Source of the DNA: Tubiluchus corallicola
Taxonomy: Eukaryota; Priapulida; Priapulimorpha; Priapulimorphida; Tubiluchidae
DNA: 64,000 nucleotides
Assembly: GCA_030141605.1 (NCBI GenBank)
Contig: JAQGDQ010002368.1
Location: 682,001 to 746,000 of the forward strand
Direction: 5' to 3'
Shown: in pieces, positions 35,901-48,985 of the stretch
Layout of the letters: each line of letters starts with the position of its first letter
Numbering within the stretch: the stretch's first letter is position 1
Notes under the pieces: model-generated
The model's input: only the letters and a program-made list of their open reading frames with translations
Told to the model about the DNA's origin: nothing
The model's database searches: none
Translations under genes and position numbers: made by a program

Positions 35901-38900
35901 CTCTTATGAACAATGGCAGTTTAATTCAAGACGAAGTTCCAAGTTTTGCCTGGCTGACTCTTTGAGCTTAACAATGCCTAGTTACATCAGTTAAACACTG
36001 TCACTACAATAATCAGCTAAACAGAACTTAAAAAAGTAGATGGACACTCACCAATCATAAAATAGTCTATGACAACATAAATTAATGGCACGGTAGCAAA
36101 AAATGGCAGCTGAAAGAAAGAAAAAACTCAAATAACAAAACAAGTTTTAACTTATGCAAGTCTCCCGTTTGAATTGCAGACCAGTTCCCATGGCAGCGTG
36201 AAATACAAAAAACCTATATTTTTTACTGTGGATTTTATGGGAAACCACTGGTCATCAGCTTAAAAAGGAGGCTTGCAAATGTTAATCAATTGGTCAATTA
36301 ACATTACATATTTTTCTTTTATTTATTTCACATAAACAGCTCATATATAAACAGCTAACAATCGAATGAATTACACAAATCAATAAAATAAAATAAAAGA
36401 GAAGGAATGGCAAAATAATTACTGGCCTAAATGTATTCGGCCAGGTTGGGGAATAGGTTCTCGCACAGAGCGGACGTGTGTACAAGTCGTCTCGTGTTGC
36501 TAATAAGGCTATACTTGGCAGGCAATTAGTGTTATATACCTGTACAGCTATATAGGCTACAGTATGCAGAAACTTTAAATTATTTTCACTACTTTTAACT
36601 TTAAATTATTTACAACAGTGAGTGGTATTTTTGTGAGTACTTAAAGTAATGTCTGGGGCAACAAGAAAATATTGTCAAACGTGCACACAACGAAGACCAA
36701 ATTTGAAAATATGAGAGAACGTTTGGTGCATTGAAATATGTGACACTAAAGCCAAAAATCAAAGAAGCCAGAGCAGCAATACGTGTTCTAAATTTAGTGA
36801 AGGTAAAACGTTTTGTATAGAAGATTTAGCGTTGTTAGAAATCAAAGGGCAGTCAAAGTGTTTAGGCGTTTGTATATCTGTAAGGTATTTACAGTAATTA
36901 CTGTCGGCTAGACCAATTGTACATAAGAAGGAGTTATAACCTCTGCCAAGTAAAAGGTTGAGCGCAAGGGATTCTAAGCTTCTGCCATATCTACCAGTTG
37001 GTAGACCAGGGCTGTGAGAGAAGACATAGCATTTTCTGTATTCCTTCCGTTAAAAAAAGCCTCTGAATCGTATTATGCGGTTCCAGACGGCCATTTATCG
37101 AGATCTGCCCTGAGTGGATTAGCACTTTCAGCATTACGTTCGTTCAACCACATAGCTTACGTTTTCGTTTCTTGCTATACCAATGTTTTTTATAGTCCTC
37201 AGAAAAAATTTAGTTGCTGTTAAGTTACTTGTCAAAAAGTGCTTATGAAAAACACTGTTATTTAGTTCCCGCTCCATTGATAAGATATTGTCTTTAACCA
37301 AGTCTTCACCTGATCGGGACAGTGACTTTAAAATGAATCTGCAAACATTGGCTGAGAACAAAATATCCAAAGGGGGAATGCCACACATACGCTCAACCAA
37401 ATCTTTGGCAGGATTTTAACCGACACCCACTGCAGTTTTCAGATATGTGGGTGGCAACAGTGGTTATCCAAGCTTTTGTTTTCTGCCCTAATGCCTTTTT
37501 GTTAGTTCGTTCATCGTGAAGTCGCTATTGTATTAGCTGCTGTCATTATCAATGTACTGAAAGTTTTTCATGTTCTCTTCAATTTCCTGAAACCAACGAG
37601 TATCATAGCCTGCTGCCTTTATATGTTTCCCCAGTAAAGAAAGTGCGAAATAAAACGTCACATTTTTCTTCATCACCGGCATAGTAATTTCCGTTTACTT
37701 TTAAAATATCAATGTTTTGTTGGGCCTGTTTAGTAAATACACTGTGATATGTCTTCCAGAAATCTTTACCTTTTTCCACGTTTAGATTAGACGCATTGCG
37801 GATGTATTTGTCTCGTGTTGTATATTGCTATCAAAGAGATAATGTATTCAACCTTGTTCTCGTAGTGAGAAAGACGTAAATATTTCTTGCGCGCCGCCCT
37901 GGGGTTTTTAGACAGACCTAATAATGCTGAATTCCAAAACGGCTTACTGTATTTTGATATCCGTTTGTTAATTAACGATCTTGCGTTTGCTTCTATAACA
38001 GTATTTAAAAAAGCTGCCTGACCTTGTCCGCATTATCTGCGTTTAAAAGTGTAATAAATTCCGGAAACTTTGCTCTTATATTATGCTCTAAAGCACTAGA
38101 CTACTGTACCCAATTACCATTTTTCAAGTCGTTTACTGTGCGGGTATAAGCACTATTAGTGTTGCACCAATCAAACATACTAAAATGGGATAATGACCCA
38201 TTAGTGGGGCACTAGTAAACAATTCTGTTTTTTTTTGTCCACATACTGCCTCATCAAATGGGCAGTAAACCCAGTTGAACATAAAATGAGATCTATAACA
38301 CTGTTGCGAGACACATATTGGAAAGTTGGCTCACTAAAATGCTTGATGTAAAATACGCCCGTGCTCATTTGAGTCTTTGTCCCAAAGAAAATTTCGAGCG
38401 TTAACATCACCAACAGCTAATACACCGCACAAACTTTGCTGATCTGCAAAATCGAGTGCTTTTTGAAAGTTCAAAGTAAACGCTTTCATCAAGCATGATT
38501 GGCTTGGTTTGCTGTACAATGAGCTGACTAAAAACTTTTTACTTCCAAAATGTAGGAGAACCCAAATCACATCCAGTTCTCGTGATTCCAGTTCAAAGAC
38601 TCTGCAAGCAGTTATACTATGTCTGACGAGAACAGCAGCTCCTCCTGAGTTTCCTTGAGACGGTTTAACGTATGAATTGTGATTTTTTAAAGAAGTTTTC
38701 TTATTCGCCCTTTATTTTATTTCTTGTAAGGCAATGATGTCGAATTTGCGCAAGTTAGCATAATTGTCTAAGGCGCATTGTGACCTGTCTGAAAAACAAT
38801 TTATGTTTACTTGACAATATGACTTAGATAATTATGCGAATTATTAACCATTGTTAGGGTTTAATCGGTTTATCTCATCTATATAAGCTGGACATTTCTT

Positions 38901-41900
38901 GTTCCACGTTGCGTGTTGGTCACCACAATCAGACAATTACATGAGCTTGTCTCGTGTTTAGAAGAGCACCTGCCACATTTTGCTGGTTCTTTGCACCGTT
39001 TGGCGATGTGACCAAATTCTTGGCATTTGTAACACCGCAATGGATTGCGTTTTTGTACAAACGTTTCTACACCGCAGATCATCTGACCAATCGCTATCCT
39101 GTTAGTGGAACCACATTCGCAACCTCCTTATAACAAATCCTTGCTTTGAGGTTATTAATCTATAGTGCCAAGAAAGCTAATAGAAAACTGTATAACTTTT
39201 TGTTGACTTTCAAAAAGCGTATGGACAACGTTAAAAGAGGTGTTCTAATTAAAGTACTAAAACAATACGGTTTGTTGCAAAACGATGTTGAAAGCAAATC
39301 GTGCGTATGTAACTCAGGGTATTTTAGGAAACAAAACTTTTTGTTCAAATTGTGCCGTGAAACAGGGTTCACCCAGCTCATGTACCCTTTGTATTTACGC
39401 AAATCCACTAGTGCGCACGTTAAAAGCTCTAGGGCAAGATGGTTGGTAGCTCACTATATTTATTTGCGGTCTGTGATTACAGCTGATGCTAAGATGAGCT
39501 CTGTAGTTGCAAATCGCTTAGAGGTCAAGCAATCCCATGTACTTAAGTTTCGCACATTCACAGATAAAAATAAAGATTACCCTTTTTGGGTCAAGAAAAA
39601 AGTTTTAGATTCTGCCCTACTAGCAGGTGTTTTTACAGCAGTGAAACCGGGAATTACGAAAATATATCAGCTCAGTCACAAACCATTAATGCAATGTTTC
39701 CACATCGCAAGAAATGTTAACTCAAACCTAGCAAAGTATCTTGCCAATTAACCAGCCGGCTGTCACATAGATTATTTTATCTAGTGATCCCGAAAAATTG
39801 ATAGATACAACTAGAGCTAGTGCCTCATCAAAGAGGATGACGTATAAACAATTAAATCCCACCCTAAAGCCACCTATGATTCCATGCAATATTGTCGAAA
39901 AATTTTATAATGTAAATTTATTTTTATTATTAACGTTGTTAAAATATTGCGTTTATATAGATCATGTATGTGGAATATTACTTCACATGCATGGTTCTTT
40001 AGTGTAGGGAAAACGCATGCGGTTTGCTTGCGAGCGCATGATGTTCAACCCTGTGCGAAACTATACTAACGTTTTTTACGGCTTTCAATTCTTTAGCATA
40101 GCGGATACGCCGTTGGTTTAGGTACAGACACAGGCATACGCAGTAAACAAATCGGAATCACTATCACTTGGAGAAGGAGAGGAACCGTGGCTTTATGAAC
40201 AAGACACATTTAAATAAAACATCTTTTTGCAGAATATCATATACGCACTGTTTTCTGTTTTGATGAAAAATACTTTCTAATACATTCATTTCTATTAAGC
40301 TACTTTTGGTATTCATTAGTGCCACAAACTGCGATGAATTTCTCGTTACTTCCCAACTGACTAGATTAACTTTTTTAACAAACTGCTTTGGCTCTATGCT
40401 TTAAGTTTTACAGTTACTATCGAATCTGTTTTTTCGGAATTAGTTATTAAAGTTACAATCATTTAAATCTATCCTTTTTTCTCATCCGATTCTTTTCATA
40501 TATATATAAACAGCGAACTGCATGTCTACCATCAACAATTCATTTTCATCTTCAACTTTGCATCATTTTTTCAATTTTAGCAAGTGCATGTACATGTAGA
40601 AGACAGAAATGAGCAATGTCGAGCTAAGGAATTCAATGATGTACGTTATACTGTATACTTCTAGCGGCCAAGTGCAATTACTTTGGCACAAGACCGTTCG
40701 AGCGGGCAAGAACAGACGCCAGGCAAGGTAAAATTTTACTCATGCCTAATTAAATTTTGATAGGCCTACAACGACGTGTTATCAGTTTAACATAATCACG
40801 TAACAGTTGTTTGGTAATTTCGTTAACAAAGCGAATGTCAGAACGCATACCTGTGCAAACATTTTGCTAAGATAATACGTGTCAAGCCTATAGTCACCAT
40901 TAAAGTGTTCTCTCATAATTATTAGACTCTCCTCGCAAAATACCTGAAAAATAGGTCAATTTTATGACGGCATCTTAGCAAAAAAGGTCCAAGTTAACCA
41001 AGTCATAAGGTGTAATGTTAAAGTGGTAATAGTGTTTTTATCATACAGTCTGATTTTAAAGTTGTAATATTTCGTATACCAAAGTTAAGGAACGCTGCTT
41101 CTGGCGGTTTTTGATTAAGACGTCCCTGAAATTCACTCTTTCATCTCAGATGAATTATCCTTAGTATACGCAACGTTGCTTTCCTGCCATAAGTAGTGTC
41201 AAAACAAGTATGCCCTATTAGCAAGTGCTCGCAGCGTACCTTACTATATAAACATAAACAAACTTGCAAATATGATACAAGTTATATTGTTAAAGCTAAC
41301 GCAAGGCCTATACGCAACTATTTCGTTAAAGTAAAATATTTTCTATGAAACTGTGAAACAGCAAACATCTACTTGCCAGGAGAATTGAAAACATGTTCTG
41401 CATTAGAGTCATCATGACCAAGAGAAGTACAAAACCGGAAATGTTTTGAATGGCTTCCTGATTTAATTTCTGTTGCAAGTACATCATTCCAACCATCACC
41501 GCATTTACCTGAAAAATTTGTGTTAAAACCGTTTTCATAAATAAATATTGTCTATAATTTATTAATATATCTAAACGAGAGTATACACTAGACCTGAGCT
41601 ACTAAACGTACCTCTTATGAAATTTATTATGTTTCCTTTACAAGTTTAATTTGTCATATCTCAATTATCTGCAAAATTTTGTTTTTTGTTTGCTTATAAT
41701 GGATAAAGCTCAGTAATAAACTCTACGACTACAACAAATAACCGAAATCAGTTCTGACACAGCAAAGTGGCGTCATCTGTAGAAAGTTTAGGTGAAATAA
41801 TCGGTCCTGAAAATAATTATAAGTCTGGTTGCATTCCTTGTTTAGACACTATATGAGCTTAGTTTAGCTTTTCGTAGTAATCCTACACTTTTGATTTGAT

Positions 41901-44900
41901 TTGACAGGTAGAATGTGACGGTGTAACTACATGTAGCATGTGATTGTGATCAACAGGGAAAGTCTGAAATTTCACTCCAATGACGTTTGTTTAGACTATC
42001 GGACATCTCTGTAATGACTGAATGACATTCAGAGTTGTCATTCTTGATGTCATCCTGTCCTAGCAAGCGTCGCGCGTCTAGACCATCGCTTTTCCTGATG
42101 GAAAACAAAACTAATCAACAAAAGCACTGTGGCCACATTAAGAAACAGACTTTTGATTGGGTAAATATCTCATCACAAAGCGCGTCACTCAAGAATTATA
42201 CAATTTGAATTCATCAGTATCGCATAAAGCGGTCATTCACGCGTGCACAGACTACCAGGAAAGCTTGCCACTCACTTTCACAACTAATCATCGGGTATAC
42301 CCTACAATCTAAACGGACATTAATTACCCATAATACTCACAAATAACACTTCAACATGCAGAAACTAGCGCTTCCTAATTACTGTTGTTCGAATAAAATC
42401 CAAAGTAAAGACAGTTTAAATATTCTACTCCTATAATTTATATGACAAAAAAAATTATAGTTGAAACCAATATTAAGCAGACCATAATTAAGCAGACTTA
42501 CAATAGTTTGAATTACAGTAATTTTAACAGCCTGTGGATCTCGAATCTCAGTGGTAAATGATCTTTGTGTGAGCGCCATCAGCTGCTTTAGCCAACTTGC
42601 TTTGTACCTGGGCAGTCAAAGGATATAATTTGTATGTGAAATATGCCAAAAGTTTTAACCTAATAAAACAAAGATTAAGACTTAATCGTAGATACTAATT
42701 GACGTTTTTATTCTTTCCTCAAAAGCATACATTAGAGAATGTATTGATGTTTTATTAGTGTTTAAGACAATAAATGTCAACCCTAATAAAATACTATTTA
42801 TTATTAACTAGGTGTAAGACACATACTAGGATGGAAAATTAAATTAAGTCACTAATTATAATTAAGCTTTCATGTTTCAAATAACAATATACTTACGGCG
42901 ATCCATAAACCAACAGTTCACCAAACTGAAAAAACAAAATAAAATTGTATATGTACGAAAACATATAGTTACAAAAATATGAGTTTACTCTAGTCTATAT
43001 TACATATTTGTTTAAGTGTAGTTGCTTCAGTTTAAGTGCAATAATTAAGAATAACTAAGAATTCTTACGTCATAGAGTTGCTTGTTCTCGTTGTCCTCCT
43101 TAATCACTTGTTTTATTACTCCACGTTCTGCTGATATCTCAAATGCGTCGCAGATTTTCTAAAAAATGTCCACACTCTTTACCATTCTTTGACTGATAGG
43201 CGCTTTTAGATTGATCACGTTATATGCCATAAGCAAATTTTAAACTTGGGAAAGGGATTTTTTATGGTTATCGTGGTATTTAGACTTAGTTCGTAAACCA
43301 TTTTAGCTGGACACCAAACTTTTAAAACATTACAAAGCTACACACAACTATGTGGAAGTTAATGACAAATTTCAAATCGGTCAGTGATAAAATTATAGAA
43401 TTTATAAAATTACGCCAAGGATAATCAGAAAGATGCCCAAAAATTTGGCGTTTCGAACCGAGGGCTCTCCAGTAATTAAGCTGTATAGTAATTAGGAGTT
43501 TAGTAATGAAAAGAAAGTTGCACGATTTTGCCACTGACAGCCGAAGAACTCTTCACGGGTTATAGCGATTACAAATTATAGTTCTTAATTATCTTAACTA
43601 TCAATCCTGGTAAATTTTTACACCCGTTTAATTTTTTTTACTCCTCATCCCTTTGCATAACCACGTTTATACTTCCATCAGAAATACACGAACCTCAATT
43701 TTATCTCTGCATTGCGTTTCTTTTGCCGGAATGACGGCTAGAATGTCCACATAATAGTCTGCAGGGTTGAATTTTGGGGGGCATCTCAAATTCAGACTAT
43801 CAAAATATCCATGAAGAGCTTTCGTTGAACCCAAATATGCTACTCTGCCTTCTGCCATCAACAGCAGCCTGAAAACCGTAAACACCGTAACTTGAATGCA
43901 ACATTATTCCTTCATAACCTTCATTATCAGGAATCCAAAATAATAAAGGAATGGAATGTGTTTTTTGCTTTACGGGTTACCATCTGGTTTTTTAGCTGTG
44001 ACTATTGCTAGTTGATAACTTAATTAAAGTCACTTGAATTTTCAAGTGATGTTATGTAGTTTTATGGTTGTTAGAGGCTGAATAAAACCATGTAGCCAAA
44101 TGTTGCAATTTTCAATACAAATGTTTTCAAAACTAGTTTGGGCACCTTTTACCCTTCGTTATTCTCGAGCAAATCTGAAGTATGTGTACTTCGCATCCAA
44201 ATCAACACATTTTAGAAAACCAAAAATCCATAAGCAAAACAAATTCATTTGGTAGTCTGGATAGGCAAAACTGGTACAATAAAGAAATCTATAACAGTCG
44301 TACTTTACCTGTCAAACATAGCGTACAATTCCGACGCAGGCTGATGTATGGTACACAGAATAGTTCGTCCTTTACTAGCCATGTCTTTCATGACCATGAC
44401 AACATTTTGTGCCATAAAAGAATCTAAGCCAGAAGTCGGTTCGTCACAAAACATTAACTTTGGGTCTGTTAACACCTAGTAATTAGAAAAAAGCTTAAAT
44501 AAATTATGATTCAACAGACGATGCCTCTAGATAGAGTTTAGTTTTGAGACGGCCATAGCCTTCGCTCTATTAGTATAGGAATACAATATTATCATAACTG
44601 ATCAGCGACTGTAACTCATATATTGAAAAATGCTGAGCGTGAGTTACAGTTTAAGCTTGCCATGTGGGTATATGAAGACAAACGTTGGATGCAAACAAGC
44701 AAAAATGTGTACAATCTCATCTTATCTCAATTCTCTAATCTCCTATCTCTAATAAAAACACTGTTGGAATTTCAAGTTCCTAGTTCCTTTGGGTCACGGC
44801 TACTTTTGCCAACATCCGAAAAGCTCTAACTGCAAATTGGATGTTCAAGTTGGTTTAAAAAAAGAGCTAAAGATTTGGCTAGTTTTGGTGGTATTGAACT

Positions 44901-47900
44901 CTTTAAAAATGCTTGATTATTGTTACTAAACTTAGAACATTCATTTGGTGCTAACAGAAAAGGGGATTTTCGTATATGTTTAAATACTATTTTTGTTCTT
45001 CCCCAGCATGTAATGGCAACAAAATTGAGTTTTTATATAAAGGGTATGAACGGAATCCTATACATAAGAAAGCGTGAATAGGAATTTATACCTTCTAATA
45101 TGTAGAACTCTGGGAATTCCCCTTTCTACAGGAATTTAATTTTTATTCCAATTCCATTCATTTTTCCACAAAAGGTATTCTCATAGGAATTCCACCGAAT
45201 ACCCATACATAAGAAATTAAAGTTAAGCATGCATGCTTTAAATAAGAGCGTACGTACTTCACACGCAAACGCGAGACGTTTTTTCTCTCCTCCTGAAATG
45301 CCTTTCATTCTGCCAGGAATACCAATCAGCGTATTCTCGCATGACTTGAGACTAAACTGCAATATTTAATGAAATCGCTTTAGTTCATGTTCTGGCTTGA
45401 AACATACATAAAATTTTCACTTTTCAGACCTTTTAGTTTTTTTATTTCATAGTTAGTATCATCGTAACTGAATAAGATGCTCAGATGACTATAAAATTAA
45501 TATTAATTGCTGCAGTTTTTTAAAAGTAGCAGTATAAAAATTTTATAGTACTTCAAAAGTTTTTACGGGAAATCAGAGTTTCGCTTGAGAGAAAACTAGA
45601 GTTTCAAGCTGCTGTAATTTGCCTACTTTAAAACAAATAGAATTTTGTTCATATGTTGCGTGGAATTTTTTTGCACATGATAGCTTAAAAACGACATCTA
45701 CTTTATTAGCCTTTTCTCCAAAATTTAGCAATTAAATGTAATAAATATTCGTTACTTCAATCAACGCCTCTTCTACTTTTTCCATACGCTGTTGGTAAGA
45801 TAACTTTTCATCCATCCTTAAAAGAGCCTATAAATTGAAGAAATGTTTATTAAAACCAGCCAATCATTCTACGTATTCTCCCAACTTTGCTTTTAAAATA
45901 GCAGAACAGAAAAGTTTTAAAATTCGGACTGTTATATCTTTGAGTTTTCTGTTGCTCACGTGAATTTTAAGGATTCACGGTGGTAAATGAAACGTCTGCT
46001 ATAATACATTACATATAAAATGTACGGAGGAGGAAGATCAAGAGGTTGAGTAACACGAATGTGTGTGAATGAGTCTGTACTTCAATAAATAGGACCTTAG
46101 GTTCAACCTTGAATGTTATTGAGTTACCCATTCGGCGAAAGCAGCTGGATTTTATCACTAGAAATGCACGAAATAAATTGGTTTAGTTCAATTTTGACTA
46201 TTATCGCGTTTACTCATTTTTCTCGAAAGCACCTGAATTTTATTACTTGTAATGCAACTAATTTGCTGCTGCTTCAAACTCAGCAGCTTGGTCAGTCAGA
46301 GGGCATCATTTGCGATAAATTTTAAATAATAAATACAACTAACGTTTTATTTTAATCATTACTATTGAGCGAGTAAGGTTTCCAATCTACTTAGGTAAAT
46401 TGCCTACATATAGTATTCTATTCTGTCTACCGCAACTAACACATGATGAGAGTACTATTGTTGTTTTAGTTATGTAGACAAGCTGAGTAACTGTTTTCAA
46501 GTGATTAAGCTTGTTTTCAGAAAAAAGTATCAAAAAGTAGGCCTACCTGAAACTTTAAATGTTCTCTCACGGTAAGCATACCAAGAAAGAGATCGTCTTG
46601 CTGGACATAGGCTGAAATAGATCGTATGCCAGGTCCAAGAAAATGGCCATTTATTTTCACCGTACCATGCAGAGTAAACGCACTAGTGTGCCTGTGCGTA
46701 AGCACATTTAATAGTGTACTTTTCCCAGAACCACTGAAATTTAGATTTACACTTATTTATTACATCTTAATGCAAAGAACAATACACATTTAATTTAGTC
46801 TAATACACATTTACATTTAACATGTAACATGTGATTATGTACCATGTGCAATAAAACAAAATAATAGCGACAGTATTATATCGACAATCGGATTGCCCGT
46901 CCCACTACCACGCGTGACGAGTAGCACAACTGTTTATATTTACGAAGTATGGATTCGCAGTAGCCAACTAATCCGACTTTAAGGATGCAGCTCCCGATAT
47001 CGCGTACGAAACAATAGAAGCTAAGCTACTGATGATTGTTGGCAATACAATAAAAATCAATTTACAATTATTATATTCACATTAGGCAAAAAGACTGAAG
47101 CTCTATTTATTTGTAAATTTACAATTAAATAAAAACCACTTGCAAATTTAGTTAATAACTGTATTATAAGTCCAACACTTGAAAATTTTTAGTTGATTTG
47201 TTGCAAATTCTAATAAAATTACATTATCGTCAACAGATAGATCTCTGTAAGTTTTACTCTTCTTAAATTGAATTATTCATCTGTGCATAGGCTTATAACT
47301 TTGGTGAAGTATTATTCATATATGATTATACCTTGAAGACCACGATGACGACGACGACAAAATGATGATGATGTCAAGTGATGACGAAGATAATAACGAT
47401 GATGATGTCGGTGACAACAATGATAACGACAATGACGACAATGTTTTGACAGGGATGATGAAGAGATGAAGACAGTAACAGCGATGATTACTTTGAAAAA
47501 AACTGCAATCATAAAGAAAATGATAAAGATTACCTGGCTCCCATAATGGCTAGCAGAGTTCCACCTTCTACATATCCAGTAACTATAACATGATAATACT
47601 ACGTTTCATAAACTTGACTGTACAGTTTGTTAATTTTACGCCCTCACATTCTGTTTAAGTAGATATCTGTTTGGTTTAGATTATGTTTATGAAAATTGTG
47701 TTGTCAATTTACGTATGTAGTTTAATTGGTCAAATTCGTTATATCATCTTTCAAAGAATTACTAATTTATTTTTTATTTTAACGCACTAATAAATTAGGT
47801 TAATAGTACTGTTTTAAATTTTTAGGCACCTGACAATGCTGTCGAAATGTTGTGTTCAAACCTTAGTTACTAGTAAAAGCATTTAGTAATGGGGTTTTAC

Positions 47901-48898
47901 ATACTTAAGTATTGTGGTGTAATCTTGCGGTTTTAAGCAAACTATTCGCACTAATTTCTCTCCTTTCAAACATAAACTTAACAGAAATAATCGTGTTCGC
48001 TACACTGTTTTGCTTATTCAATTATTGCTTCACATTGCTTTTCATCTAAGGAAGAATAATTGTCTATAAAAATGAAGAGCTACATTTGGTTGGTAGCTGA
48101 AAAGCATCAATTATGGTGCTGTGATAAGAAGAAAGAAAACTCACTGTCATTCTTGTCCTACATAAATAAACTTACACAAAATAAACATCAAAACAATAAT
48201 ACCATTTCGAAGAACATGCTTCGCGTGTGTCCGTTTTCGTTGGTAACCCATATTTGAGTTGTGACTTTCATGATGTGTCCATACATTTATTTCCTCCCAA
48301 GTTAAGGTAATCTGAAAAAGTTGGACGTCGGATTAAGAGTGCACAAAATGAAACGTAACTAACTGACACGAAAAGGGCCGGTTTATGAAATGTACGTAGT
48401 TTGTACTACTGTGCCTAGTTTGTGTTAGGTTTGAAGCCCCAAACACTGCAGCATTTCCTGCATTTCATCCACTCGGAAAGCTTCTTCTACAACTGATAAT
48501 AATTTTGCTTATCACTCCTAAAGTCCTCTATCTCTCTGAAGGTTTAGCTTACTTAACTGAAAAGCTAGGCGATTGTAACTAACATATTTTTAGGGATGCC
48601 ATTAATAGCCTCAAAAAGAATTTTTGTAGAGGCCATTGTGGCTAATTAGCTAACCGGCAAATCGTTTCTAGCAGCAGATTTTTTATCTATTATCATCAAC
48701 CTGCTATTAGACTATTCGACATGTTGTTTAAAAAATAATATTCTCACATTAAGTGCACAAAAATTTGGGCTCAATAATGTTCAGTACTGCAGTAGTTTTG
48801 TTTCATAAGCATGTACTGTTACAAAATGAGCCCTCGTTTATATATGTAATGGACCTTAGCAGATAGCTACTTCGATAATAATATTAATAATAATGATA

Positions 48899-48985
<87 letters not shown>

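Larger units (their letters stand above)
36740..39145 (-). mobile_element. Internally deleted non-LTR retrotransposon (LINE)
   Basis: Read on the minus strand the order is: gag-like zinc knuckles (39082-38930), apurinic endonuclease fragments (about 38790-38270), a linker, a short block ending near the start of a reverse transcriptase domain (about 37450), then the C-terminal region (37400-37134) and a Cys/His-type terminal motif (about 36950-36760). The catalytic reverse transcriptase core is absent. Frames are broken by stops and frameshifts. At roughly 2.4 kb it is about half the size expected for a two-ORF LINE of this type (I/Jockey-like organisation is my inference). It cannot be autonomous. 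Confidence 0.8.
36110..40850 (-). other. Gene A intron 13, 4.7 kb, LINE-bearing
   Basis: The largest intron of gene A. It holds the internally deleted LINE (36740-39145) in the gene's orientation and a second LINE fragment (39420-39900) in the opposite orientation. The remainder (about 39.9-40.85 kb and 36.1-36.7 kb) shows nothing recognisable. Confidence 0.85.
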
